In this document: positions 1 through 7,760 of the stretch, one piece after another
Numbering within the stretch: position 1 is the first letter of the stretch
Layout of the letters: each line of letters opens with the position of its first letter
Origin: Streptomyces ochraceiscleroticus
GTDB taxonomy: Bacteria; Actinomycetota; Actinomycetes; Streptomycetales; Streptomycetaceae
Assembly (NCBI RefSeq): GCF_000720485.1
Contig: NZ_JOAX01000015.1
Coordinates: 62,001 to 126,000, forward strand
Direction: 5' to 3'
Length of the DNA stretch: 64,000 nucleotides
The notes under the pieces: generated by a model
The model's database searches: none
What the model saw: the letters and a program-made list of their open reading frames with translations, nothing else
What the model was told of the DNA's origin: nothing
Position numbers and translations under genes: made by a program

Positions 1-352
1 CCAGCTTGCGGCGCTCCTTCAGCACGACATCGGCGGCGCGGCCGACCAGGCCGTCGGCGTAACCGGCCCGGATCCCGGCGAGCGTCTTCATCGAGCAGGG
101 CACGATGATCATGCCGTCCGTCCGGAACGACCCGGACGAGATGGCCGCGCCCTGGTCCTCGGGGCTGTGCACTACATCGGCCAGCCCGGCGACCTCGCGG
201 GCGCTCCGGCCGGTCTCCAGCTCGATCGTGGACCGGGCCCAGCGGCTCAGGACGAGATGGGTCTCCACCTCGGGCAGCTCGGCCAGATGCTCCAGCACCC
301 GGATCCCGAAGACAGCACCGGTCGCACCGGTCATTCCCACGATCAGCCGCAC
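1..352 (-). CDS. UbiX/Pad1-type flavin prenyltransferase (C-terminus cut by window edge)
   Basis: The reading frame starts at a GTG (352) and runs off the left edge, so only about the first 117 residues are visible. It opens with the flavoprotein signature GMTGATGAVFGIRVLE and later shows SSGSFRTDGMIIVPCSMKTLA followed by RAADVVLKERRKL, all hallmarks of the UbiX/Pad1 family. These enzymes attach a dimethylallyl group to FMN, making the prenylated cofactor used by UbiD-type decarboxylases. A partner decarboxylase, if present, would lie to the left of the window. A GAGCGAGG stretch upstream could serve as ribosome binding site. Divergent from the AraC gene. Confidence 0.88.
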   Translation of the reverse strand, partial: MRLIVGMTGATGAVFGIRVLEHLAELPEVETHLVLSRWARSTIELETGRSAREVAGLADVVHSPEDQGAAISSGSFRTDGMIIVPCSMKTLAGIRAGYADGLVGRAADVVLKERRKL

Positions 353-450
353 GTCGCACCTCGCTCTCCGGCAGCTTTCCGGCTCTCGCTGCCTCTTGTG
401 CGACCGTAGGAGGGGGTACGGGGACGACAGCGGTACGCTACGGACTCAGC

Positions 451-1353
451 ATGGGAAAAAACGGACAGCTCTCGATCACGGACGTCGCCTACCGGCCCTC
501 TCTCGGGGCGCCCATTGGCATGGACGTCCTGGACTTCGCCGAGCTGCGGGCCCGCGGACACCGCCGCGGCATCGATCTCGGGACCCCGCAGCGCCCCGGC
601 TTCCACCACCTCATCCACGTGCGCTCCGGCACCCTGCGGCACACCGTGGACTTCTCCGAGCACGTCCTGCCCGCCGGGAGCTGGCTGTGGATCCAGCCGG
701 GCCAGGTGCACCAGTACGCCCCCGAGGACCTGGCGGCCGCGCGCGGCACCATCGTGATCTGGCTGCCCGGCTTCGCCGACGCCGAGGCCCCCTTCGAGCA
801 GACTCCGCTGCTGCCGGACGGGCCGCACGCCCGCGCCACTCAGCTCGCCCTGCGCCACCTCATCCACGAGTACGCCGACCTGGCCTCCATCCCTCTCCAG
901 GCACACATCGAGGCGCTGCGTCTGCTGCTGGCCGTGCTGCTGCTGCGGCTCGCCCACGCGCGCCCCGAGGCCCCCGCCGCGCACCGACCCGGTGGCGCCT
1001 TCGCGCATTACCACGCTGCTGTCGAGCGTGACTTCGCCGACACGCACCGCGTCGCCGACTACGCCACCGCGCTGGGCTACAACGTCCGTACCCTCACCCG
1101 CGCCACGCTGGCCGCCACCGGCCTGACCGCCAAGCAGTACCTCGACGCCCGCATCCTCCTGGAGGCCAAGCGTCTTCTGGTGCACACCGATGCCGCGGCG
1201 GCCGAGGTCTCCCGCCGGCTCGGCTTCCGCGAACCGGGCGACTTCTCCAAGTTCTTCCGCAAGCGCGACGGCCGCACGCCGCAGCAGTTCCGTGCAGTGG
1301 CCCGCGGCGCGACGCAACAGGATCCGCGGAGTGACAATCGGACGACTGGGTGA
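451..1353 (+). CDS. AraC-family transcriptional regulator with cupin sensor domain
   Basis: A 300-aa protein with an N-terminal cupin-like AraC ligand-binding region (residues about 10-120, including FHHLIHVRSGTLRHTVDF and WLWIQPGQVHQYAPED). A C-terminal double helix-turn-helix covers about 195-290 (VADYATALGYNVRTLTRAT, then VSRRLGFREPGDFSKFFRKR and the closing TPQQFRA). This is the usual AraC layout for sensing a small ligand. No clear Shine-Dalgarno precedes the ATG, so the message may be leaderless or the start may be off by a few codons. It is divergent from the UbiX-like gene, which it could control; that is inference from position only. Confidence 0.9.
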   Translation: MGKNGQLSITDVAYRPSLGAPIGMDVLDFAELRARGHRRGIDLGTPQRPGFHHLIHVRSGTLRHTVDFSEHVLPAGSWLWIQPGQVHQYAPEDLAAARGTIVIWLPGFADAEAPFEQTPLLPDGPHARATQLALRHLIHEYADLASIPLQAHIEALRLLLAVLLLRLAHARPEAPAAHRPGGAFAHYHAAVERDFADTHRVADYATALGYNVRTLTRATLAATGLTAKQYLDARILLEAKRLLVHTDAAAAEVSRRLGFREPGDFSKFFRKRDGRTPQQFRAVARGATQQDPRSDNRTTG

Positions 1354-1466
1354 CCAGGCGGAACGCGGTCGGCCATCAGGGTCAATTGCCCGAGCGCCAC
1401 GCTTCGGGAAGCGGTAGGGCGGAGAAGCATGGGGGCGATCAACCCACCTACCTGAAGAGGTATGAC

Positions 1467-1697
1467 ATGCGCAAGACCTTCGCTCGTACCGCGGCGTCTC
1501 TCGCCCTGGCCTCGGCCGCCCTGGTTCCGATGAGCGGCATCGCTTCCGCGCACGACCACAACCACGGCGGAGGCGGCGGGCTGAGCGGCTCGGCGAGCAG
1601 CATGACCAGCGTCGGCGGGCACGACGGCGTCGTGACCGTGGGTGACTCGCGGGCTGCCGCCTACTGGATGGGGCTCGTCGACGCGGGCCAGGTCTGA
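1467..1697 (+). CDS. Small secreted His/Gly-rich protein of unknown function
   Basis: A 76-aa product starting at ATG 1467, preceded by a GAAGAGG ribosome binding site. The first 28 or so residues form a signal peptide (MRKTFARTAASLALASAALV, cleavage near GIASA). The mature part opens with a possible metal-binding HDHNHGGGGG stretch and ends in RAAAYWMGLVDAGQV. I do not recognise the family; the length and features fit the many small exported peptides of streptomycetes. A long in-frame extension upstream (from 1350) is not needed because the signal peptide defines the start. Followed by a strong hairpin terminator. Confidence 0.7.
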   Translation: MRKTFARTAASLALASAALVPMSGIASAHDHNHGGGGGLSGSASSMTSVGGHDGVVTVGDSRAAAYWMGLVDAGQV

Positions 1698-1733
1698 CCG
1701 GCCCGGGCGACGGCTGAGCTGTCGTGCCGTCCG

Positions 1734-1771
1734 GTGGCGGTGTTGCCCCTACGCAGGGGCGACACCGCCAC
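1734..1771. terminator. Bidirectional hairpin terminator
   Basis: Two 17-nt arms (1734-1750 and 1755-1771) pair with a single G-T wobble around the loop ACGC. It sits between the small secreted protein (+) and the monooxygenase (-), so it can stop both transcripts. No T-tract follows, as is usual in streptomycetes. Confidence 0.75.
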
Positions 1772-1797
1772 TGTGCTTACTGGCGCATGACGCATCG

Positions 1798-3024
1798 TCA
1801 GGAAGCGCGCGGGCCCGCCACCGGCTCCCGCTGCACGTCATGGGCGTGGATCCAGCCGAAGTCCGCCGCAAACGTGGCCAGCTTCCGGTCCCGCCGCTCG
1901 GCCGCCCGCCCGTCGGGGAGGTGCAGCAGGCCGGAGGTGACCCAGGAGCTGCGCTGCACCTGGCGGGTGCGCACCCGCCGGAGCCCTTCGTACCGCCGCA
2001 GGGCCACGTCGTACGCGTCGGATCCGCCGGCCGCCCGCGCGTCGGCCAGGCAGTCCGCCAGCGTCACCGCGTCCTCGATGGTCTGGTTGGCGCCCTGCCC
2101 GTGGTGCGGCAGCATCGCGTGCGCCGCGTCCCCGATCAGCACCGCCCGGCCGCGGCTCCACCGCCGCAGCGGCGCCTGCCCGAACAGGCCCCACCGTGCG
2201 CTCTGCGGCGCGGCCGCGAGCATCTCGGTGATCGCCGGGTGCCAGCCGTCGAACGCCGCGAGGAGCTCCTCGGGCGCGGCCTCGGCCCGCCAGGTGGCCT
2301 CGGTCCACCGGTCCGGGCCCTCCACCACCGCGAGGAAGTTGACCGTACCGGCGCTGTCGATGGGGTAGTGCAGCACGTGCGCACCGGGTCCCATCCAGAA
2401 CTGGATGGCCGCCGGGTCCGGCAGCGAGGGCAGCGCCCCGGCCGGTACCAGGCCGCGGAAGCCGCTCGTACCGGAGTACGCGGTGACGTCCTCGGCCGTG
2501 ACGTGGCGCCGCACGGTGGAGTGCACGCCGTCCGCGCCGACGACCAGACCGGCCCGTATGCTCCGGCCGTCCGCGAGGTCCAGACGTATCCCGCCGCCGT
2601 CCTCCGTCGTCGCGTCCTCGTGCACCCCGCCGACCGCGGTGCCCAGATGCAGCCGCTCGCTTCCCCAGGCGTCGCCCAGGATGCGCTGGAACGCCGCGCG
2701 GTGCACGCCCAGGTAGGGGCCGCCGAACCGCGCGCGGTACGCGTCGCCGACCGGATGCGCGGCGATGCGGCGGCCGTCCCGCCAGTGCCGGTACACCAGC
2801 TCGGTCGGCTGGGCGCCGGCGGCCGTCAGCTCCGCGCCCAGGCCGAGCCGGGCGAGCAGCCGGGTGGCGTTCGCCGACAGCGCCACCGCCGCGCCGACCT
2901 CCCGCAACTCCGGCGCCTGCTCGTGGATTTCCGCGTCGATGCCGCGTGCCCGCAGGGCGAGTGCCAGGGTGAGCCCGCCGATGCCGGCTCCCACGATCGC
3001 GATCTCCGGGCCCGTTGCGCCCAT
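1798..3024 (-). CDS. FAD-dependent aromatic monooxygenase (salicylate-hydroxylase type)
   Basis: A 408-aa class A flavoprotein monooxygenase. It shows the N-terminal dinucleotide fold GAGIGG (residues 11-16), the DG motif (LVVGADGVHSTVRRH) and the GD motif binding the FAD ribityl chain (AVLIGDAAHAMLPHHGQGA). These enzymes use NAD(P)H and O2 to hydroxylate, usually, an aromatic ring; the substrate is not visible from sequence. The ATG at 3024 lies 25 bp from a 26-bp perfect palindrome, and a TetR gene reads away from it, so the pair is probably a drug- or aromatic-inducible unit with TetR repressing both genes. Confidence 0.9.
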   Translation of the reverse strand: MGATGPEIAIVGAGIGGLTLALALRARGIDAEIHEQAPELREVGAAVALSANATRLLARLGLGAELTAAGAQPTELVYRHWRDGRRIAAHPVGDAYRARFGGPYLGVHRAAFQRILGDAWGSERLHLGTAVGGVHEDATTEDGGGIRLDLADGRSIRAGLVVGADGVHSTVRRHVTAEDVTAYSGTSGFRGLVPAGALPSLPDPAAIQFWMGPGAHVLHYPIDSAGTVNFLAVVEGPDRWTEATWRAEAAPEELLAAFDGWHPAITEMLAAAPQSARWGLFGQAPLRRWSRGRAVLIGDAAHAMLPHHGQGANQTIEDAVTLADCLADARAAGGSDAYDVALRRYEGLRRVRTRQVQRSSWVTSGLLHLPDGRAAERRDRKLATFAADFGWIHAHDVQREPVAGPRAS

Positions 3025-3048
3025 GCCCTGCCTCCTCGTCTCGCGGTT

Positions 3049-3074
3049 GTTGATGTACCGATCGGTACATCAAC
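3049..3074. promoter_or_regulatory. 26-bp perfect palindrome, probable TetR operator (site 1)
   Basis: Thirteen-base arms meet at 3061/3062 with no mismatch; the core is GTACCGATCGGTAC. It lies just upstream of the monooxygenase start and in the promoter gap shared with the TetR gene. Confidence 0.75.
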
Positions 3075-3095
3075 GGTTCGCGTTGGACTGTAGGT

Positions 3096-3109
3096 GTACC
3101 GATCGGTAC
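3096..3109. promoter_or_regulatory. Second copy of the TetR operator core (site 2)
   Basis: The same 14-base core GTACCGATCGGTAC recurs with its centre 41 bp from the first, about four helical turns. It sits 10 bp before the TetR start codon, fitting autorepression. Confidence 0.7.
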
Positions 3110-3118
3110 GGTCAAGGG

Positions 3119-3688
3119 GTGCCTCGTGTGACCGATTCACGGAAACGGACCGAACTGCTGGCGAAGGTGGTGCAGCATCTGGAGCACCACGGCCTGGCGG
3201 GCCTCTCGCTGAGCCCACTCGCGGAAGCGGTGGGCACCAGCAAACGGATGCTGCTCTACTACTTCGGCAGCCGGGAGAACCTGCTGGCCCAGGCGCTGGC
3301 CGCCAGCCGCCCCGACGCCGAGGCGATGTTCGGCGGCGTCGACGACGCGGCGGGACTGCACCGCGCCGCCCGCGCACTGTGGGAAGCGATCACGGTCGGC
3401 AGACAGCGCGGCCTCGTCCGCATGCTGCTGCAACTGCTCAGCCTGGCCACCACACAGCCGGAGCCGTACGGAGCGCTGGCCGCCGACGCGGTCGAGGTCA
3501 TGGTCGGCCCGATCGCCGCCGCTTACGTACGGCTCGGCTACGCGGAAGAGGACGCCAGGGTCCGGGCCACACTCCTGGTCTCGGGCCTGCGCGGCCTGTG
3601 CCAGGACCGCCTGGTCACCGGCGACACGCCCCGCATCGACGCCGCAGCCCACCGCCTCATCGAAAACGCCACGAGCCCGGCCGGCTGA
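3119..3688 (+). CDS. TetR-family transcriptional repressor
   Basis: A 189-aa protein with an N-terminal helix-turn-helix (residues about 10-55: AKVVQHLEHHGLAGLSLSPL then SKRMLLYYFGSRENLLAQAL) and an all-helical ligand-binding C-terminus, the normal TetR length. The GTG at 3119 is used here; a second GTG at 3128 is equally possible. It reads away from the monooxygenase gene across a 94-bp gap that carries two copies of the same palindrome, so it very likely represses both itself and the oxygenase until an inducer binds. Inducer unknown. Confidence 0.88.
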   Translation: MPRVTDSRKRTELLAKVVQHLEHHGLAGLSLSPLAEAVGTSKRMLLYYFGSRENLLAQALAASRPDAEAMFGGVDDAAGLHRAARALWEAITVGRQRGLVRMLLQLLSLATTQPEPYGALAADAVEVMVGPIAAAYVRLGYAEEDARVRATLLVSGLRGLCQDRLVTGDTPRIDAAAHRLIENATSPAG

Positions 3689-3832
3689 CCAGTTCAGCGT
3701 GACCTTATATCCAGCCTCATATGTGCTTTTGAGTCAATATGTCATGTTCGATTTCGCGGGAGCGGTGGAGGCGCAAGGCTTGCGATGACCGCAAGCGTTG
3801 CCGCCCCCGTCCCATCCCAAGGAGGACGCGAC

Positions 3833-4375
3833 ATGGCGCAGGACATCATCACCATCAAGTTCGAGCGCGAATTCGAGACCATGGACGCCAACCACGACGG
3901 CTATCTGGACTGGACGGACTACCAGCGGCTCGCCGAGCGCTACATAGACGCTTACAAGCTCGACAAGGGCGACCGCCGGGCCAGGGCGCTCCAGAGCTTC
4001 TGCCAGATCTACTGGCTGGAGCTGCTGCGCCACGCGGGCGTGGACGGGGACCGGCTCACGAAGGACCAGTTCGTCACGGCCAACCGCCTCGCGGCCATCG
4101 ACACCAGCCGGCTCAATGTGACCGAGGGCGGCGGCCACGCGATCTTCGATGTCATCGACGTCGACGGTGACAACGAGATCAGCAAGGACGAGTTCGCCCG
4201 CTTCCTGAGGGACGTGTGGCGGAGCGACGCGCCCGACGCGATGGACGCGTTCGCCAAGCTGGACACCGACGGGGACGGTGCGATTTCGCGCTTCGAATTC
4301 ATTCGTGCGATGCGTGAGCACTTCTTCTCGAACGACCCGGACGCACCGGGCAGCCTGTTCTTCGGGCGCGTCTGA
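3833..4375 (+). CDS. EF-hand calcium-binding protein (calerythrin-like)
   Basis: A 180-aa cytosolic protein starting at ATG 3833 behind a strong AAGGAGG site. Three canonical EF-hand loops are visible: DANHDGYLDWTD (near residue 18), DVDGDNEISKDE (near 107) and DTDGDGAISRFE (near 141). A degenerate second hand around residue 65-75 has lost its calcium ligands. Length and spacing match calerythrin and related actinobacterial calcium-binding proteins, thought to act as Ca2+ buffers or sensors. It stands alone between the TetR gene and the convergent WYL regulator. Confidence 0.88.
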   Translation: MAQDIITIKFEREFETMDANHDGYLDWTDYQRLAERYIDAYKLDKGDRRARALQSFCQIYWLELLRHAGVDGDRLTKDQFVTANRLAAIDTSRLNVTEGGGHAIFDVIDVDGDNEISKDEFARFLRDVWRSDAPDAMDAFAKLDTDGDGAISRFEFIRAMREHFFSNDPDAPGSLFFGRV

Positions 4376-4437
4376 GCCTGGAGCCGGAGCATGAAGGGCT
4401 TGGGCACGGCGGCGGGGTACAGCTTGGGCTCGCTCGG

Positions 4438-5415
4438 TCAGGGCACCGTCGTATAACGGTGCGTCAGTTCGGTGACCGTTCGGGCGACGGCCGCGCGTAG
4501 GTCGGGTGGGCCGAGTACCTCTGTCTCTGTGCCCAGTCCGAGCAGGTCGCCGACTGCGACGGCCGGGGTCTCGACCGGTAGCTCGACCCGGACCCAGCCC
4601 TCGTCGTCGGGGGGTCCGGCCGCCGCGAGGGCCCGTGCGCCCGCTGCCCCGAATCGCATGGGCAGCAGGTGGCGGCCGCGGGGTGAGAGCCGCAGGTGCG
4701 CGACGCCCTGGTGGAGTGCGGTCTCCAGGCGGCGGGAGGAGTCCGCCCAATGTGCGGCCAGGTCGAATTCCGCCGGCCGGTCGAAGGTCTGCTCCGTGAC
4801 GTCGACGGACACGAGGCGGGAGATCCGGTACGTGCGGATCGCCTCGCCCGCCGGCGCCACCAGGTACCAGATGCCGCCCTTGAGGACGAGGCCGAGCGGG
4901 CTGAGGTCGAGCGCGCGGTGGTTGTCACCGCCCCACTTCCGGTACTGGACGCGCAAAACGCGCTGTTCCCACACGGCCTGTGCGACGAGGCCGAGATGGG
5001 GGACCGGATCGGCCTCGCGGAACCACGCGGGCGCGTCCAGATGGAACCGGTCCTGGATGCGCCGCGACCGGTCCGCCAGTCCGGCCGGCAGCGCGGCCTG
5101 CAGCTTGAGCTGCGCGGTGGCCAGCACCGCGCCGAGGCCCAACTCGCCCGCGGCGCCCGGCGCCCCCGCGAGGAAGAGCGCGTCGGCCTCGGCGTCGGTG
5201 AGCCCGGTGAGCCGCGTGCGGTAGCCGTCCATCAGGCGGTAGCCGCCTTCGGGGCCGCGGTCGGCGCACACCGGGACGCCCGACGCGCCGAGCGCCTCGA
5301 TGTCCCGGTACACGGTGCGGACCGACACCTCCAGCTCAGCGGCGAGTGCGGACGCCGTCATCCGCCCACGGTTCTGGAGCAGGAGAAGCAGGGAGAGAAG
5401 CCGGTCGGCACGCAT
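4438..5415 (-). CDS. WYL-domain transcriptional regulator (YafY/DeoR-type HTH)
   Basis: A 325-aa regulator. The N-terminal winged helix (MRADRLLSLLLLLQNRG, then ASALAAELEVSVRTVYRDIE) is followed by a WYL domain around residues 135-215 (GLVLKGGIWYLVAPAGEAIR, then YRISRL) and a C-terminal extension. WYL proteins sense small ligands or nucleic acid and regulate nearby genes. The start at 5415 is preferred because the HTH begins there; ATGs at 5424 and 5439 extend it slightly. It diverges from the DUF3224 gene across a perfect inverted repeat, a common arrangement for YafY-type repressors. Confidence 0.88.
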   Translation of the reverse strand: MRADRLLSLLLLLQNRGRMTASALAAELEVSVRTVYRDIEALGASGVPVCADRGPEGGYRLMDGYRTRLTGLTDAEADALFLAGAPGAAGELGLGAVLATAQLKLQAALPAGLADRSRRIQDRFHLDAPAWFREADPVPHLGLVAQAVWEQRVLRVQYRKWGGDNHRALDLSPLGLVLKGGIWYLVAPAGEAIRTYRISRLVSVDVTEQTFDRPAEFDLAAHWADSSRRLETALHQGVAHLRLSPRGRHLLPMRFGAAGARALAAAGPPDDEGWVRVELPVETPAVAVGDLLGLGTETEVLGPPDLRAAVARTVTELTHRYTTVP

Positions 5416-5439
5416 GGAAGCCATTGTGCGGCGGACCAC

Positions 5440-5464
5440 GTACCTGACAGAAGGTGTCAGGTAC
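5440..5464. promoter_or_regulatory. Perfect inverted repeat, probable WYL-regulator operator
   Basis: GTACCTGACA and TGTCAGGTAC flank a 5-nt spacer GAAGG. It lies between the divergent WYL regulator and DUF3224 genes, 25 bp from the regulator start and 61 bp from the target start. Confidence 0.75.
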
Positions 5465-5525
5465 GGCGGACAGGCTGGTCACACACCGCGCGGCACAGGC
5501 CGTGCGACCGATCGAAAGGGCGGCC

Positions 5526-5933
5526 ATGCCCGCACGGACCACCGGCCACTTCACCTACGCCGACTGGCAGGAGCGCACCGTCGGCCCTGACGGAGCACAC
5601 CCGAAGCTCGCGCACGCCTCCGTCACCAACTCCTTCACCGGGGGCATCGAGGCCACCCGCACGACGTGCGAGTACACCATCGTCTACGCCACTGAGAAGA
5701 CCGGCACGTTCACCGGCATGGAACTGCTGACCGGCAGCGTCGACGGGCGCGCGGGCACCTTCGTCGTCGAGGAACGCGGCTCCTTCGAGCCCGACGGCAC
5801 CGTGCGCTGCGCCTTCGAGGTGGTGCCGGGAACGGGCACCGGCGAGCTGGCCGGGCTGCGCGGCACCGGCACCTTCACCGCCGTGCACGGCGCACCGTCC
5901 GTCCCTTACGCCTTCGAGTACGCGCTGGACTGA
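5526..5933 (+). CDS. DUF3224 family protein
   Basis: A 135-aa protein with an all-beta pattern typical of DUF3224: GHFTYADWQE at the start, SFTGGIEATRTTCEYTIVY and MELLTGSVDGRAGTFVVEER in the middle, then GTGELAGLRGTGTFTAVHG. The fold is a small barrel related to the allene-oxide-cyclase/lipocalin type, but no enzymatic role is established. It is the probable target of the divergent WYL regulator. The start ATG at 5526 follows a GAAAGGGCGG ribosome binding site. Confidence 0.85.
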   Translation: MPARTTGHFTYADWQERTVGPDGAHPKLAHASVTNSFTGGIEATRTTCEYTIVYATEKTGTFTGMELLTGSVDGRAGTFVVEERGSFEPDGTVRCAFEVVPGTGTGELAGLRGTGTFTAVHGAPSVPYAFEYALD

Positions 5934-6000
5934 CGTCTCTTCACCCGGACGGGGTACGGGCGGTACGGGGAGTACCCCTCAGTAGAGCCCGATGAGGGGA

Positions 6001-6040
6001 AGCAGGAGGCCGGCGGGCAATAGCCCGCCGGCCTCCTGCT
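6001..6040. terminator. Strong bidirectional terminator
   Basis: An 18-bp perfect stem (6001-6018 with 6023-6040) closes on the tetraloop AATA. It is shared by the convergent DUF3224 (+) and bL37 (-) genes. Confidence 0.85.
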
Positions 6041-6053
6041 GGCGTCCGGTCCT

Positions 6054-6131
6054 TCAGGACTGCGGACGGCTGCCGTGGTTGGCACCGTTCTTGCGACGTG
6101 CCTTCTTCTTGCGGCGGCGCTTGGACGACAT
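6054..6131 (-). CDS. 50S ribosomal protein bL37 (mini ribosomal protein)
   Basis: A 25-aa, extremely basic peptide (MSSKRRRKKKARRKNGANHG followed by SRPQS) starting at ATG 6131 behind an AAAGGAG site. The K/R-rich start and the terminal NGANHGSRP block match bL37, the tiny actinobacterial 50S subunit protein first seen in mycobacterial ribosome structures. It is far shorter than usual gene-finder cut-offs. No obvious Zur box is visible upstream. It is convergent with DUF3224 and they share a terminator. Confidence 0.85.
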   Translation of the reverse strand: MSSKRRRKKKARRKNGANHGSRPQS

Positions 6132-6252
6132 GACGGCTCCTTTCTCGCGTTGCTTTAGCCGAGTTTCCACCCTTTCATACCGGTATCCCGCTCGGCGATC
6201 TCGGGGGCCCGTACCCAGCCCCGCACGCGCAACGCCCCCTCTTTCGCGTGAA

Positions 6253-6307
6253 CCACCTCACGGCGCAGCGGCAACCACCTCACGGTGACACGACAGCCAC
6301 CTCACGG
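6253..6307. repeat. Three 11-bp direct repeats at exact 22-bp spacing
   Basis: CCACCTCACGG occurs at 6253, 6275 and 6297, so one face of the helix is repeated every two turns. It lies in the 314-bp gap between the divergent bL37 gene and the secreted protein at 6446 and looks like an array of regulator sites. The rest of the gap shows nothing else clear. Confidence 0.6.
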
Positions 6308-6445
6308 TGCAACGACCGGCGCTAGCCTGGGGCACCGTGCGATTCAGTGATCTCTGTGCCGGTAGTCGGGTGAAGTTCCGTTAGCCATGCGCCACCGCGC
6401 GGAAGGACGGACACGTCACATCCATGATGCGAGGGAGAGAGCACC

Positions 6446-6772
6446 GTGCGTACCCGACTCGCGGCAGGTGCGGCAGCCGCCGCCTCCATGATCGTCCTTC
6501 TCGGCGCCCCCGTGGCCGCCGCCTACGCACCGGCGTCCGCCGCCGGCGCAGTGCAGGTCGCCGACCCCGGCGACGAAGACCCCGTCAACGGCCCGACCGG
6601 CATGGCGGGCGACACGGAGACCGAGCAGCCGGGCGCCGTCCCGGGGCAGGAGCAGAACGCCATGCCGGGCGAGGCGCAGCCGGGCGAGACGCCGAAGCAG
6701 CCGGGCAACAACGGCCTCCTCGGCGGTGGCGGCAAGGGCGGCCTCCTGGGCCTGGGGCTGCTGGGCCTCTGA
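6446..6772 (+). CDS. Small secreted protein with Gly/Leu-rich C-terminus
   Basis: A 108-aa product from GTG 6446, with a GAGGGAGAG ribosome binding site. A signal peptide covers roughly residues 1-33 (ending PASAAGA). The mature part is acidic and rich in P, G, E and Q (DPGDEDPVNGPTGMAGDTET) and ends in GGLLGLGLLGL. Short exported proteins with such Leu/Gly tails are widespread in streptomycetes and have no assigned function. The array of 22-bp repeats lies about 140 bp upstream and may regulate it. A perfect hairpin follows. Confidence 0.75.
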   Translation: MRTRLAAGAAAAASMIVLLGAPVAAAYAPASAAGAVQVADPGDEDPVNGPTGMAGDTETEQPGAVPGQEQNAMPGEAQPGETPKQPGNNGLLGGGGKGGLLGLGLLGL

Positions 6773-6798
6773 CAGGACCGGCCCTCTGAAAGTACCCA

Positions 6799-6835
6799 CG
6801 CAGCAGGGGCCGCCCGCGTGGCGGCCCCTGCTGCG
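6799..6835 (+). terminator. Hairpin terminator
   Basis: A 16-bp perfect stem (6799-6814 with 6820-6835) and a CGCGT loop, 27 bp after the stop codon of the small secreted protein and before the TNT-domain gene. Confidence 0.75.
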
Positions 6836-7057
6836 TGTTGCTGTGCCGTGTCCCTGCCGGCCCGCGTGCCCGCGGCAGGTGGCCGGAAATCGGCGTAGCG
6901 TGCTACCGCCCTGCGTGAACGACCGGTTACCGTGCGGAACGGCCCGAGCTGATGGCGTATCAGCAGGGTGTACGCATGCACGTACACCCGCCCACGCCGT
7001 CGGCCCGGTACGCCGTCCCCACGCAGCAGGTCTGCACGACCGCACAAGGAGCCCTGA

Positions 7058-7741
7058 GTGAACCGACTCCGTACCCTGCTCGCCGCGCTCGGCCTGGCCG
7101 CCGGGCTGGCGGCCGCCCCTGCCGCGAGCGCCGCGCCGCAGCAGCAGGAGAAGCGCCCGGCGGCCGAGGCCGCCGCCCGCCCCCAGCCCTGCACCGGCAA
7201 GTTCAACGGTGACGCGCGGCTCGGCCCGAAGTGGCTGCCGAACAAGAACCTGGCGCCCGTGGGTCCGCTGCTCAAGGGGTACCAGCGGACGGGCGCGCTG
7301 TCGCCCGCCGCGTTCCTCAAGAAGTACTGGGAGGGGCCGGCGGACTCGGGTAGCTGGAAGTACCCGCCCAACGACGGGTTCGCCGAGGTCAACGGCGAGA
7401 TCGACAAGGAACCGGCGAAGCTGCGCACCGGCCAGCGGCTGGACCGCTTCGGCTCCGTGTTCGGCGGGTACCTGGCGCCGGCCGGCGACCCGTACGCCGA
7501 GCGCGCGCTGCCCCCGCAGAACCTCAACACCCGTGAAGCCGCCTCGCCGTGCGACTACCACACGTACAAGGTGATCAAGCCGTTCTGGGTGTGGCAGGGC
7601 AGCATCGCCCCCTGGTTCGAACAGCCCGGCGGCGGCCAGCAGATCAAGCTGGACTCGGTGTTCCTGAACCCGGGCGAGGGGCAGCGGCTCAACGTGAAGT
7701 GGCTGCTGGACCACCGGTACCTCGCGCCGGCGGACGCGTAG
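7058..7741 (+). CDS. Secreted TNT-domain protein, putative NAD+ glycohydrolase toxin
   Basis: A 227-aa protein from GTG 7058 with a signal peptide (MNRLRTLLAALGLAAGLAAA, cleavage near AASA). The C-terminal half matches the TNT fold of the Mycobacterium tuberculosis necrotizing toxin: LDRFGSVFGGYLAPAGDP, ERALPP, CDYHTYKVIKPF, IAPWFEQPGGGQQIKL. The Arg, Tyr, His and Gln positions important in the mycobacterial toxin all have counterparts here. TNT hydrolyses NAD(P)+, starving the target cell. No long delivery domain is present, so it may act as a diffusible exoenzyme. The 77-aa gene starting 20 bp downstream is the likely immunity partner. Confidence 0.85.
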   Translation: MNRLRTLLAALGLAAGLAAAPAASAAPQQQEKRPAAEAAARPQPCTGKFNGDARLGPKWLPNKNLAPVGPLLKGYQRTGALSPAAFLKKYWEGPADSGSWKYPPNDGFAEVNGEIDKEPAKLRTGQRLDRFGSVFGGYLAPAGDPYAERALPPQNLNTREAASPCDYHTYKVIKPFWVWQGSIAPWFEQPGGGQQIKLDSVFLNPGEGQRLNVKWLLDHRYLAPADA

Positions 7742-7760
7742 CCGGACGGCGGACGACGCC

